DNA of 30,339 nucleotides. Source: Nitrospira bacterium HGW-Nitrospira-1. Its GTDB lineage: Bacteria; Nitrospirota; Thermodesulfovibrionia; Thermodesulfovibrionales; UBA6898. Positions 16,582 to 25,170 of the stretch are shown in pieces. The stretch covers positions 1 to 30,339 of the forward strand of contig PGYF01000005.1 of NCBI GenBank assembly GCA_002839535.1, given 5' to 3'. Positions within the stretch are counted from its first letter, which is position 1. Each line of letters begins with the position of its first letter. Below the pieces are notes generated by a model that was not told the DNA's origin, did not search any database, and saw nothing but the letters and a program-made list of their open reading frames with translations. The position numbers were made by a program, and so were the translations under genes.

Positions 16582-16727
16582 CTTGTCTGCTTGTGCTCCA
16601 GCACGCTTGACGTATTATCGGTCGAGCCGTCGTTCAAAACGATAATGTCCGTTCTGTGGTTAACCCTGCTTTGCCATACAATAATGTTGGCGGTACAAAT
16701 ATTCGCATATGCAAAGTATTTAGAAAG
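16578..16727 (-). pseudogene. Remnant of a family 2 glycosyltransferase
   Basis: This apparent gap holds a 49-codon open frame ending in TGA at 16578-16580. It contains DIIVLNDGSTDNTSSVLEHK, the unmistakable GT2 nucleotide-binding segment (VxNDGSTDxT). The usual N-terminal IPTYN strand is not evident, and the frame ends about 15 residues after the motif, where an intact enzyme would continue for 200 or more. The frame runs on directly in phase from the stop of the upstream methyltransferase gene (TGA 16728-16730). It looks like the scar of a deletion that removed most of a GT2 gene. Confidence 0.7.
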
Positions 16728-17399
16728 TCAACCAATATCCTCCAACCGCCATAACCCCAGGCTCTTATCGGTATACTGGTCATTTTCTTCTGTGCACTTT
16801 TCATTAATCAATTTCAGCGGTTTGGGGAAATTGAAAGGCGGCAGTTCTAAATTTAACGCCCGAAAAAAAGACGCTTCCCCGACCAGATCTACGTTTTTCT
16901 TATCAGTAAAAGTTGTAGTCAATAAGTATTTTGACTTACTTCGTTTAAAATTGGCGATAATTTTGTCAATATCGCGATAATCCAAATGCACTAGGCAATC
17001 GCGACAAAAAATTAGATCTACCTGAGGTAATTGGTCTTCGGCCAGATTCAAGCACATGAACTCCCGACCATCAGTTCCGAATTGTTTTCGATTTTTTTCT
17101 ATAAGCTCATCAACTATATCCACTCCGATATATTTTTCTACTTCGAGCGACGTTTGCCTCATCCAATACCAATCACCGCACGGTGCATCCATAAACGTTT
17201 TTATCTTTAATTCTCTGACCAACTTAGGCAATTCGCGGCGAATTTCCAATGTTTGTATTAAGTTTGAGCCTTCTCCAGAGCGCGACTCTTTCCCACCAAA
17301 AATATTTTTAGAGTAAATCTTCGAGAATTTCTTTTGTAGGTTAAATTCTGCACTTACATCCGGCTTCGAGAAAAATAGCTTTTTTATCAGTTCAAACAT
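16728..17399 (-). CDS. Class I SAM-dependent methyltransferase
   Basis: A 223-residue protein with the SAM-binding motif I FMDAPCGDWYWM (about residues 69-80), an acidic end of strand 2 (IGVDIVDELIEKN), and DLIFCRDCLVHLDYRDIDK as motif IV/post-motif. It should methylate a sugar of the glycan or another small acceptor; the target is unknown. It overlaps the upstream GT2 by 8 bases. The 146-base stretch after its stop codon contains a GT2 remnant. Similar proteins are common in O-antigen and capsule clusters of environmental bacteria. Confidence 0.82.
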   Translation of the reverse strand: MFELIKKLFFSKPDVSAEFNLQKKFSKIYSKNIFGGKESRSGEGSNLIQTLEIRRELPKLVRELKIKTFMDAPCGDWYWMRQTSLEVEKYIGVDIVDELIEKNRKQFGTDGREFMCLNLAEDQLPQVDLIFCRDCLVHLDYRDIDKIIANFKRSKSKYLLTTTFTDKKNVDLVGEASFFRALNLELPPFNFPKPLKLINEKCTEENDQYTDKSLGLWRLEDIG

Positions 17400-18357
17400 T
17401 TTTTACCTTAAATCTCATATCCACAAATAATCTGCGTAACTTGGCAATTAACACATCAAACCACTTTGCTCTGAGCAACACTAAGGCTGATTTAAGGTCA
17501 TCGCTCATTGAACCTTTACCAAAGTTCTTAATAGCCAAGGCGGAGGAGCATCTCGCCGCATTATAAAAACCACGATATTGCATACTCGCCGAAATTTTCG
17601 CATAGGACAGACTATTTGAACTATGCGTAGCCGCTTCTATCTCGGCCTCAGATAACTCTTCAACAAAACCAGTCAGCAATTCATCACACTCCTTAAGAGC
17701 AATACTGCCCATTTTTACACTGCCTTGTTCTGCGTGATGCCGGGCTTTAACCAGTAGTTTGGGAATATGTACAAAATGATATTTTTTAGCCATCCTGAAC
17801 CACAAATCGTAATCCTGAGTAGTTCGCAGCTTTTCATTGAATAGTCCATATTCATCAAATGCAGATTTGGGCAGCAGAAGAGTACACCCATGCAATACGT
17901 TCTTAACAGTAAGAAAATAGCGAAACTGCTCTGGCGGTACACTTGGTAACCTTTTCTCGCTGACCTTATTTGGATTATCAGAAAACACCGCATAATCACC
18001 GTACAAAATAGTTTTCAGATTTTCCATACCAGCCAAGGTCTTTACCTGTGATTCAACCTTGTCTGGATAATATAAATCGTCATGGCTTAACCAAGAAAAA
18101 TATTCACCCGACATCTCCTTAATTGCGACATTCAGCGCAGACCCTACACCACCGTTCTCCTTGGAGAAATATCGCACCTTTTCACCATAAGACAATACGA
18201 TTTTTTCAGTTGCACCACCATCGTTAGAACCATCATTCACTACAACAATTTCAATGTTTGGGTAAGTCTGGGCGAGCGCACTGTCAATGGCTTGATTCAT
18301 GTAATCCGAGCCATTAAATACGGGAATAACAATAGATACCTTAGGGCTATATGTCAT
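17392..18357 (-). CDS. Glycosyltransferase family 2
   Basis: A 321-residue GT-A enzyme. It has VSIVIPVFNGSDYMNQAIDS, the UDP-sugar-binding VVVNDGSNDGGATEK, the SWLSHDDLYYPDKV metal-site region (a DD in place of the usual DxD) and the TTQDYDLWFRMAKKY acceptor segment. It probably adds a sugar to the lipid-linked glycan on the cytoplasmic face. Its ATG overlaps the stop of the preceding GT2 gene as ATGA, so the two are likely translated together. It resembles that neighbour in domain order and may be an old duplicate. Confidence 0.9.
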   Translation of the reverse strand: MTYSPKVSIVIPVFNGSDYMNQAIDSALAQTYPNIEIVVVNDGSNDGGATEKIVLSYGEKVRYFSKENGGVGSALNVAIKEMSGEYFSWLSHDDLYYPDKVESQVKTLAGMENLKTILYGDYAVFSDNPNKVSEKRLPSVPPEQFRYFLTVKNVLHGCTLLLPKSAFDEYGLFNEKLRTTQDYDLWFRMAKKYHFVHIPKLLVKARHHAEQGSVKMGSIALKECDELLTGFVEELSEAEIEAATHSSNSLSYAKISASMQYRGFYNAARCSSALAIKNFGKGSMSDDLKSALVLLRAKWFDVLIAKLRRLFVDMRFKVKNV

Positions 18358-19316
18358 TTATCGTCGCGTCTATTCTTCAACGTACTCATTAGTTTGAATT
18401 TTTTTCTTAAACGATAAAAATAAGGATAATAGATGTAAAAAAGTAACGCTCGCAAATTAAATGGCCAATAAGAAAGCGATTTGAATAAAAGGCTGCGGCC
18501 GATCCCCAACCAAGAAGGATTAGTCATCATTGCTTGCGCATAATGCTGGTATAAGCCCGCTATACCCTTATGACGTAGCAGAAGGCTTATTGATTTGTCG
18601 TCCTTGATTATTTTTTGACTGTAATAAGCCAGGGCTTCCTTAATTTTTTGTGGGTCTTGCGCAAACAGAGAGTTCCCGGTGTGGGTACGAAGCTTACAAG
18701 TCGGCTCTGAAATTGCCCCAACAAAATAGTATTTGGAAATTCGACGCCACATATCGGTATCTTCAAATCGTTCCATTTTTTCATCGAAATCTCCGACTTT
18801 GTCGAACACCTCACGTCGAGCCATGACGGTCGGTAAGGTAATGGTCACTGGCACGAAGAAAGCAATATCCTGATAAATCCGTCCGGAAACTTTGGCGTCG
18901 TAACGGCGATTAATTGGGTTGCCGTTTTCATCCATGCAATACGCCGATGTATAAACCATGTCAACATCGGGATGGGCATCCAAATAGCTAACTTGCAATT
19001 CGAGTTTGCCTGGCAAATACAAATCGTCCGAATCGAGAAAAGCGATATAGTGCCCGGTCGATAGACGTAGGGCGTGATTGCGCGCATTGGAGCGGCCATG
19101 GTTCGGCTGGTAGATGTACCTTAACTTGTCAGCGGGAAATGATTTGATGACTTCCGCGGTTCCATCGGTTGAACCGTCATTCACGACAATAATTTCAAAG
19201 TTCTGGAAGGTTTGTTCCAGCACACTTTGAATAGCTGCGCCGATGAATTTCTCGCGATTGAACGTCGGAATAATGACACTGACCACTGGCTGCATCCCAA
19301 AAGACCCTGTGCTCAT
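18354..19316 (-). CDS. Glycosyltransferase family 2
   Basis: A 320-residue GT-A enzyme. It has SVIIPTFNREKFIGAAIQSV, the VVNDGSTDGTAEVIKS nucleotide site, YIAFLDSDDLYLPGKLELQV (DSDD metal site) and MERFEDTDMWRRISKYYFVG (the ED-W acceptor signature). A basic C-terminal stretch with aromatic residues (about 270-300) may sit against the membrane. It likely contributes one linkage of the O-antigen repeat. Three bases separate it from the chimeric GT2 gene upstream and four overlap the next GT2. Confidence 0.9.
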   Translation of the reverse strand: MSTGSFGMQPVVSVIIPTFNREKFIGAAIQSVLEQTFQNFEIIVVNDGSTDGTAEVIKSFPADKLRYIYQPNHGRSNARNHALRLSTGHYIAFLDSDDLYLPGKLELQVSYLDAHPDVDMVYTSAYCMDENGNPINRRYDAKVSGRIYQDIAFFVPVTITLPTVMARREVFDKVGDFDEKMERFEDTDMWRRISKYYFVGAISEPTCKLRTHTGNSLFAQDPQKIKEALAYYSQKIIKDDKSISLLLRHKGIAGLYQHYAQAMMTNPSWLGIGRSLLFKSLSYWPFNLRALLFYIYYPYFYRLRKKFKLMSTLKNRRDDK

Positions 19317-19319
19317 TGT

Positions 19320-19799
19320 TTATTTGTAGAAAAAACCCCTGAGAGCACGGCGGATTTTACGTTCGAACCTTGCAAAAATCAGCGAATTTATTTCCATTTC
19401 TTTTTGATGCAGTACTGTTTGTTTATAACTGAGTTCAGCCCCGATATTTTTTAATGCATTTTCGCGCTCGAACATCTCGCAATTCTCAACACCCAGATGT
19501 GTTTTTATCGCCCACAATACGCCATAGGGAGTTTCCAATGGACGGTATAGATTATCCTCCATATAGAACTCCCTATCAGCAAAAATCCGCCAACCTTCAC
19601 CGAAATCTTCCGGTAGCCAGCCGGATTTATGCTCTTGCCGGCCGGCCCAGTTCAAACCCCAGGCATCCTTGCCATCATCCAGGACAATATATTCGATTGC
19701 CGGATAATCCTGGGACAGAACACTGTCAATGGTCTCCGCCAGGAACGCTTCACGGTTGTAAGTGGGAGTAATAATGGTGACAAGGGGTAGTGGTGGCAT
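19320..19799 (-). CDS. Chimeric or internally deleted GT2 protein
   Basis: A 159-residue product. Residues 1-42 are a clear GT2 N-terminus (VTIITPTYNREAFLAETIDS, then YIVLDDG). Where the enzyme should continue with S-T-D and a DxD site, the sequence changes to KDAWGLNWAGRQ and an unrelated tail with GWRIFADREFYMEDNLYRPL and a basic C-terminus. GT2 enzymes usually exceed 230 residues, so the catalytic domain is missing. Either an in-frame deletion fused the ends of two genes, or this is a small protein that borrowed a GT2 start. I do not recognise the tail. Its ATG directly follows the stop of the TPR glycosyltransferase gene. Confidence 0.6.
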   Translation of the reverse strand: MPPLPLVTIITPTYNREAFLAETIDSVLSQDYPAIEYIVLDDGKDAWGLNWAGRQEHKSGWLPEDFGEGWRIFADREFYMEDNLYRPLETPYGVLWAIKTHLGVENCEMFERENALKNIGAELSYKQTVLHQKEMEINSLIFARFERKIRRALRGFFYK

Positions 19800-21488
19800 T
19801 TACGCTCTCCCCTCTCCTCTTATCGTCCCTGATAAGATTCTCTTTAATTTTTCCCATGTTGAATTTAAAGTTGGAAATTCTCCTTTTCCATGGGTCGCCC
19901 CTTGAGCCGTCTTTTTTTGCAGAACATCTACAAGAACATCCTCGTATCGCCTTACCCCCTCCTCCGGATTTCCCATTGAGGTATGGATTTGTTCCCTGCA
20001 GAGATTTCCCATCCGGCGACGATACGCAACATCATCGAGCAATTTCGATATGGTATTGTTAAACTGTTCAAAGTCACCGCGCCTGATAATTAACTCCGGA
20101 ATGGAGACAAACTCGTCGGCAACGGACCAGTCGGTCTGATCGAAATTCTTCATGTAATTATTTTCAAACGAAACAAAAGGAATTCCTAGTGCCATGGCAT
20201 CAATCAAAACATGCCCTCCCCCCGAAGGATAGGTATCTATAACCACATCCGCTAAGCAGAAAATGCTAAGAATATCCTCTCGCCAGCCTAATAACATCAC
20301 CCGCTGAGAAAGATCGGAATTCAATAGCTTATCGAGAAAAGGTAACTGCTCTTTTGAGACACCGACCGCCACATAATACAAATCCGGAAATCGCAAAAGG
20401 ATTTCATGAACAGCTTTCCAGAAATCAAGGTTTTCAAATTTTACATATCTGCCCCCACTCATAATAATCCGGGCCTCATCCGGTATATTCAGATCTTTAC
20501 GACTGATTGGCGCTATCGATTCTCTATCGGGCAGATCAAGGCCAATATGCACGAGGGACCCATTACAGGGTGCATCGAACAATGGATGCTTTGACCATGA
20601 GATCCCCCAGTCCATGTCGGGAGCGGCAAATTGTTGTGGCGGGCCTTGAATGAGACCCACGATCAGCGGGGCCGGCTGGAGCGAGGCGATGAAGTAATGC
20701 TCAAATTCGGCAAGTATGGCGCTTGTGATCAGGATATCCGGTTGATAATCAAAGATCTGTGATGCAACAGCCCGCAGTCTGTTGACAAGGTTGGATCCGT
20801 TCGGCGATATGACGACATTGCATCCATAGCTGCGCAATTGTCGAATCGTTCCCTTGGCCTGTTTTGAATTATCTACAGAGCGCTGAGGGTCAGGGATAAA
20901 AAAGGTGATTTCAAAGCGATCTTTCTGGTGATACCGGGCAAGCATGCAATTAATCTTGACGAGTACGGAATTCACGTGCAGCGCGCCGAACACCAGATAG
21001 GCAAGCCGAATCTTGCGATCAGACAGAGGATCTTTTTGAGCATAACCTTCAAATCGCCACGGCTCGGCCATTTTTCTTATACAAGCCAGAACATCAAAGT
21101 CATAAACGTATTTATCAATGCTAAGATGATTTGCATAAGCATACTGCCATTGATTAAAATAACTTAAAGCCTGGGCGACATTACCTTTCGCAGCCTCTGC
21201 CATTCCTATCTCTTTGTATGCCGCACGAATCGCATCAATATCAGGTAATCCCGCATGGATTTTTATATAAAGCGGAAGAATATCGGGAGAGAATCCGGAT
21301 AGCATCCAAGACCTCCGGATAAAGACCCCCGCCTGTGTCAAATTGCCAATATCGGCATAGACCTCGGCAAGCTTCAGGTTGGCGTCACTGCGTTCTTTGC
21401 CGTCAGCTAAACAGAGATAGGGAAGCAGCGCCGCAGAGGTAACAACCTCGCCTTTGCGAATACCGTTTACAAGGCTTTTAAAATCCAT
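19800..21488 (-). CDS. TPR-containing glycosyltransferase (GT-B, GT41-like)
   Basis: A protein of about 562 residues from ATG 21488, chosen because it begins MDFKSLVNGIRKGE after a purine-rich stretch; the longer frame from 21554 adds a low-complexity basic lead. The N-terminal ~150 residues are helical TPR-like repeats (LKLAEVYADIGNLTQAGVFI, AEAAKGNVAQALSYFNQW). The C-terminal half is a GT-B domain with IIMSGGRYVKFENLDFWKAV, VMLLGWREDILSIF and DVVIDTYPSGGGHVLIDAMA, like the donor domain of O-GlcNAc transferase-type enzymes. It may glycosylate a glycan or a protein. It overlaps the upstream methyltransferase gene by 22 bases. Confidence 0.8.
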   Translation of the reverse strand: MDFKSLVNGIRKGEVVTSAALLPYLCLADGKERSDANLKLAEVYADIGNLTQAGVFIRRSWMLSGFSPDILPLYIKIHAGLPDIDAIRAAYKEIGMAEAAKGNVAQALSYFNQWQYAYANHLSIDKYVYDFDVLACIRKMAEPWRFEGYAQKDPLSDRKIRLAYLVFGALHVNSVLVKINCMLARYHQKDRFEITFFIPDPQRSVDNSKQAKGTIRQLRSYGCNVVISPNGSNLVNRLRAVASQIFDYQPDILITSAILAEFEHYFIASLQPAPLIVGLIQGPPQQFAAPDMDWGISWSKHPLFDAPCNGSLVHIGLDLPDRESIAPISRKDLNIPDEARIIMSGGRYVKFENLDFWKAVHEILLRFPDLYYVAVGVSKEQLPFLDKLLNSDLSQRVMLLGWREDILSIFCLADVVIDTYPSGGGHVLIDAMALGIPFVSFENNYMKNFDQTDWSVADEFVSIPELIIRRGDFEQFNNTISKLLDDVAYRRRMGNLCREQIHTSMGNPEEGVRRYEDVLVDVLQKKTAQGATHGKGEFPTLNSTWEKLKRILSGTIRGEGRA

Positions 21489-22294
21489 CTTCTGGCCGCC
21501 CCCAATACCCTTCTGATTCCTCCCCGCCCGCTGTCGCTGTCGCTCTGTCCCCATATCTTGTTATACAATCCCTGCTGCGGAATCACATGACCTGTACTTT
21601 GCGCTGTTTTTCGGGCAAAGCAAATCACACCATAGATCGAATTATTCAGTCCGCCATAGCTGACGGAATTAAAAGATCCTGGTTCATAATCAGCGAAAAA
21701 ACAGGGATCCGTCTGCTGTTGTGGGCTGGACTGGGTCACCTGAATGGAATGGATGTCAAATTGATTCGCAGTAAAGTAGTCGAAAAACAATGTTGGTGAA
21801 AACATATAAAAGCCGTGGTCAACGAAATTTGAAGTCGGGCAGGAGATCAATACCCGTCCGTCAACCCGCAACATTTTGAAAATATTATTCAATGCGTTCG
21901 GTATATGGAAAACATGTTCGAGCGTCCCATGCCCATGATCCGCAATGAAATCGAAGCGGTTGTTCAATTCCACTGGAAGGTCGGTGGTATTCAAGTCGAA
22001 CAAGACCGACGCCCCTTCGAATTCAGAATAATCCATCGTGACTACTTCCTGGAAACCAATGCTTTTAAAAAGGCTTTCCCCGGATAAAAATCCACTCTCG
22101 TGAAACCAAGTTCTTTTTGAGGTGTGCAGTTCCACCGAAGGGTCAATATCTATTTTATAGTAGGCACAAATGCCCCTGAACTGATCCGCCGTGAAATAGA
22201 CATCCGGATAACCCAGGCACAACAACGAACCATAAAACGGCCTCTGCTTGGCTTCCTTCAGAAGAGGTGCGATATTTCCTTTGATAAATCCCAT
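21467..22294 (-). CDS. Probable SAM-dependent methyltransferase
   Basis: A 275-residue protein. The first motif is weak (GSLLCLGYPDVYFTADQF), but the middle has the methyltransferase order: VLFDLNTTDLP, then DFIADHGHGTLEHVFHIPNA, and a LRVDGRVLISCPTSNFVDHG strand typical of the type-11/12 fold. It may methylate a sugar or lipid-linked intermediate. AAAGGGGG precedes the ATG by a few bases. Its 3' end overlaps the TPR glycosyltransferase gene by 22 bases. The acceptor is unknown, and a non-methyltransferase Rossmann role cannot be excluded. Confidence 0.65.
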   Translation of the reverse strand: MGFIKGNIAPLLKEAKQRPFYGSLLCLGYPDVYFTADQFRGICAYYKIDIDPSVELHTSKRTWFHESGFLSGESLFKSIGFQEVVTMDYSEFEGASVLFDLNTTDLPVELNNRFDFIADHGHGTLEHVFHIPNALNNIFKMLRVDGRVLISCPTSNFVDHGFYMFSPTLFFDYFTANQFDIHSIQVTQSSPQQQTDPCFFADYEPGSFNSVSYGGLNNSIYGVICFARKTAQSTGHVIPQQGLYNKIWGQSDSDSGRGGIRRVLGAARRWILKAL

Positions 22295-22339
22295 GGGACC
22301 CCCTTTTGGGCTATAAATAGCTTTAGTTTTTAAAGACGT

Positions 22340-23422
22340 TTAAAAAAGACTACCTAAGGCGAGAGATCTCTTTAGGGTTGTGGATACATGTTCCACTTCT
22401 TTCTCCAAAAGAGCCGGATAAATAGGCAGGGAAATCGTTCTGTTCCCTATATCATCTGCCACGGGATAATCCTCCGGTTTGTATCCGAATGTTTTTTTGA
22501 AATAAGTCAATGTGTGGACAGCCCGGTAATTCACAGCGCAACCGATTCCCTGCTCCTGAAGCTGATGCATGACCTCATCCCGCGAGCACTTTCCCGGTAA
22601 AAGAACTGTAAGAAGATGATGGGCGCTTCTTTCGTCATTGCCGGGCGCTTCCACAAAATCAAGACCATCGATACCTTGGAGCAGATCCCGGTAAAGCTGC
22701 TCCAAACGCTCTCTCTTCCCCCGATTCTCATTCAATCTGTTGATCTGGTTTATCAAGAGGGCTGCTTGGATATCGTCCATGTTATACTTCCATCCCATCA
22801 TCTCCATATCCCAATGGTACCAGTTTGCCTCCTCGGCATTCCGGCAAACCAACGCACCCCCTTCACCGCAGGTCATATTTTTCGTGGCATAAAAGGAAAA
22901 ACAGGCGGCGTTGCTGAGCTGTCCGGGTCGAACACCGTCACGAACACCTTCGATACAATGGGCAGAATCTTCAATCAAGATAAGGTGATGTTTTTGTGCC
23001 AGCCTTGCAAATCCTCTCATATCAACCATCCGCCCATAGAGATGAACAGGCAGAATCGCTTTTGTTTTTTCCGTTATTGCCGCCTCGGCGGCTTCCGGAA
23101 GCAGCAGACCGCTTTTCGGGCATACATCCGCAAAAACCGGTTTTGCACCTGCCTGCAAGATGGCTGTAGCGGTTGCGACAAAGGTCATAGGCGTCGTGAT
23201 GACTTCATCCCCTGTACCAATCCCATGACGCAAGAGGGCCAAATGCAGTGCGCCTGTACAACTGTTTGTCCCGACGGCCTCTTCAATTTCCATGTAGTCA
23301 GCGAATTTTTTTTCAAAACGAGATGTCATGGGACCGGTTGTCAGAAAAATTGATTGTAGAACTTCCACAGCTGTCGCGATATCCGATTCATCGATATTGT
23401 GTCTGAAAAATTCGACCTTCAT
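22340..23422 (-). CDS. DegT/DnrJ/EryC1/StrS-type sugar aminotransferase
   Basis: A 360-residue PLP-dependent enzyme. The ATG at 23422 is preferred (MKVEFFRHNIDESDI, GGGAG ten bases upstream, one base after the dehydratase stop); the longer frame from 23446 lies inside that gene. Motifs are GTNSCTGALHLAL, TPMTFVATATAILQAGAKPV, EDSAHCIEG and the PLP-lysine segment FSFYATKNMTCGEGG (K about 181). Such enzymes transfer an amino group from glutamate to a keto-sugar nucleotide. The dehydratase just upstream would supply the keto sugar, making a 4-amino or 3-amino deoxy sugar. Confidence 0.93.
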   Translation of the reverse strand: MKVEFFRHNIDESDIATAVEVLQSIFLTTGPMTSRFEKKFADYMEIEEAVGTNSCTGALHLALLRHGIGTGDEVITTPMTFVATATAILQAGAKPVFADVCPKSGLLLPEAAEAAITEKTKAILPVHLYGRMVDMRGFARLAQKHHLILIEDSAHCIEGVRDGVRPGQLSNAACFSFYATKNMTCGEGGALVCRNAEEANWYHWDMEMMGWKYNMDDIQAALLINQINRLNENRGKRERLEQLYRDLLQGIDGLDFVEAPGNDERSAHHLLTVLLPGKCSRDEVMHQLQEQGIGCAVNYRAVHTLTYFKKTFGYKPEDYPVADDIGNRTISLPIYPALLEKEVEHVSTTLKRSLALGSLF

Positions 23423-23423
23423 T

Positions 23424-24461
23424 TCAGTGCAACTCCCGTTTCCCACTCTTCGTAATTATCGGCACCGCCCTCATCCACAACTGCTTTTCCCACAGGTGAC
23501 GGTTCTTCCGATACCATTCAATCGTTTTCCCCAATCCCTCTTCCCAGGAAATCTCCGGACTCCATCCAAGAATGCGCTGAATCTTGGCAATGTCCCCTGT
23601 GTGGCGGAAGACCTGCCCCGGCCGGTCGCCTATAAATTTGATAATAGATTCATCTTTGCCCATCATCCGTACAACATCTTGCGCAATCGAGAGGATGGTC
23701 CGATGATGCTCCGACGCCACATTGAATATCTCACCCTTCACTTTTTCAATATCAGCGTGCATGACCCGGTCAATGGCCCGGCAGGTATCTTCCACAAAAA
23801 TGAAATCTCTTGCAACGCTGCCGTCCCCATGAACCCGGATCGGCTCATCCAGAATACAGCTCGTAATGAATCTTGAAACGGCCTTTTCGAGATGTTGATA
23901 AGGTCCATAATTATTGAAAGGGCGTATGATGACGAACGGCAGCTCATACGTGGCCCAGTAGGAATAAACCAGTCTGTCTGCGCCCACCTTTGCGGCAGCG
24001 TAAGGACTCATCGGCATTAGCGGTTCTTCCTCGTTCATTTTTTCGCTCCGCGCCGTGCCATAGACTTCGGACGTCGAGATATGGATGAATCGCTCGACGT
24101 GGTTTTTGTATTTCAATGCGGCGTTCGCGATGACCTGGGTTCCCAGCACGTCGGTTTCAAAAAAGATGTAATTATCATAAATGGAACGAGTCACGTGCGT
24201 TTCGGCGGCAAAGTGAACCACCACGTCCGATTGACTGACCAGCGTATCAACAAGTTCGCCATTTTTTACATTGCCATACCAGAAAGATAATCTGTCTCCG
24301 TTTTCCTTGTTGATATCTACGGGCAGGTTTTCAATAAATCCGGCATAGGTAAGTGCATCAAGAACGATAATTTTATAATCCGGATACTTATTATAAATAT
24401 ACCTGACGAAATTGCTGCCGATAAACCCTGCGCCCCCTGTGACCAGAATAGTTTTAATCAC
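23424..24461 (-). CDS. NAD-dependent nucleotide-sugar dehydratase/epimerase (RmlB/LegB-like SDR)
   Basis: A 345-residue extended SDR. The GTG at 24461 is chosen because AAAGGAG lies nine bases upstream and the protein then begins with the family pattern MIKTILVTGGAGFIGSNF. It has GGAGFIG (9-15), HFAAETHVTRS, HISTSEVYGTA (129-137), Y154/K158 (YAAAK), FNNYGPYQHLEK and ARDFIFVEDTCRAI. The serine in STSEVYG, in place of the Asp of RmlB (STDEVYG), points away from dTDP-glucose dehydratase toward LegB- or GDP-mannose-dehydratase-type enzymes. It overlaps WbqC by 8 bases and is followed by an aminotransferase, so it probably makes the keto intermediate of an amino sugar. Confidence 0.88.
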   Translation of the reverse strand: MIKTILVTGGAGFIGSNFVRYIYNKYPDYKIIVLDALTYAGFIENLPVDINKENGDRLSFWYGNVKNGELVDTLVSQSDVVVHFAAETHVTRSIYDNYIFFETDVLGTQVIANAALKYKNHVERFIHISTSEVYGTARSEKMNEEEPLMPMSPYAAAKVGADRLVYSYWATYELPFVIIRPFNNYGPYQHLEKAVSRFITSCILDEPIRVHGDGSVARDFIFVEDTCRAIDRVMHADIEKVKGEIFNVASEHHRTILSIAQDVVRMMGKDESIIKFIGDRPGQVFRHTGDIAKIQRILGWSPEISWEEGLGKTIEWYRKNRHLWEKQLWMRAVPIITKSGKRELH

Positions 24462-25164
24462 GATGATAATCTCCTTTGACTTTTCCTGTAATGATTTTGA
24501 GACTCTCTGTCCCATGGTTGAATAGCAGATCGATCACGGACAGGTTAGGCATAAAATCGCCGTAAAGTTGACGATAAGCCGGATGTTGATAATCCTGAAA
24601 TTCCACGCTGACGCCCCGCGTCAGAAAGTCCTGCTCATCGATGTAATTCCTCCCGGCAGCGCCTTCATAGAAAATGTCGGCGCCAAAGAATTTACAGATA
24701 TTGATCAACCTTTCAATTCGGTCTCCCTGGATATTCAGCGTAGACGATCGTACAATGTTTTTATGACCAATCCCAAGGCATTCCGCCAATATTTGGATAA
24801 AGTACATATCTATCGCCACAAGCAAATCCCAGTCTCTTTCATAGACGTCTTCAAAAATGCCGATATAATCTTTGAAACAGCGCGCCTTGGAGTAATTTTG
24901 CCGGATCGCGGCCAGATGCTTCTTTCGCCAATTTGTTTTATTGTCGATCCTGACGTCTAAAATCATCTGGCTGCCTGAACCTTTCAAAAGGACGGGCACA
25001 GTCAACCATTGAATGCCGTTGGCGGTCTTGATTCTGTTCCGGTTCCGCCACCCTTCCTTGTCGTACTGGACATCATCATAGATGACAAAGATGTCGCTCC
25101 GGTACATCTGTTCGAAGAAACCAAGCCAGGGCAGATAACCCGGCTGGAGAATGCCGATCACCAT
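24454..25164 (-). CDS. WbqC family protein
   Basis: A 236-residue member of the WbqC family, found in O-antigen and other surface-sugar clusters; its reaction is not well established and an acyl- or amino-transfer role on sugars has been suggested. The hallmark start IGILQPGYLPWLGFFEQMYR is present, then DIFVIYDDVQYDKEGWRNRN, TVPVLLKGS and a C-terminal YGDFMPNLSVIDLLFNHG. The last motif (LSVIDLLFN.G) is the family's C-terminal signature. AAGGAATAG precedes the ATG. It is six bases from the radical SAM gene upstream and overlaps the dehydratase, so these genes likely act together. Confidence 0.92.
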   Translation of the reverse strand: MVIGILQPGYLPWLGFFEQMYRSDIFVIYDDVQYDKEGWRNRNRIKTANGIQWLTVPVLLKGSGSQMILDVRIDNKTNWRKKHLAAIRQNYSKARCFKDYIGIFEDVYERDWDLLVAIDMYFIQILAECLGIGHKNIVRSSTLNIQGDRIERLINICKFFGADIFYEGAAGRNYIDEQDFLTRGVSVEFQDYQHPAYRQLYGDFMPNLSVIDLLFNHGTESLKIITGKVKGDYHRD

Positions 25165-25170
25165 GTTACT

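Noticed and set aside
22616..23353. Plus-strand open frame of 245 codons
   Set aside because: It is antisense to the aminotransferase gene, has no recognisable domain and no ribosome-binding site.
24462..24515. Longer N-terminus for the STSEVYG-type dehydratase
   Set aside because: The extra 18 residues lie within the WbqC gene, lack family similarity, and a good Shine-Dalgarno stands before GTG 24461.
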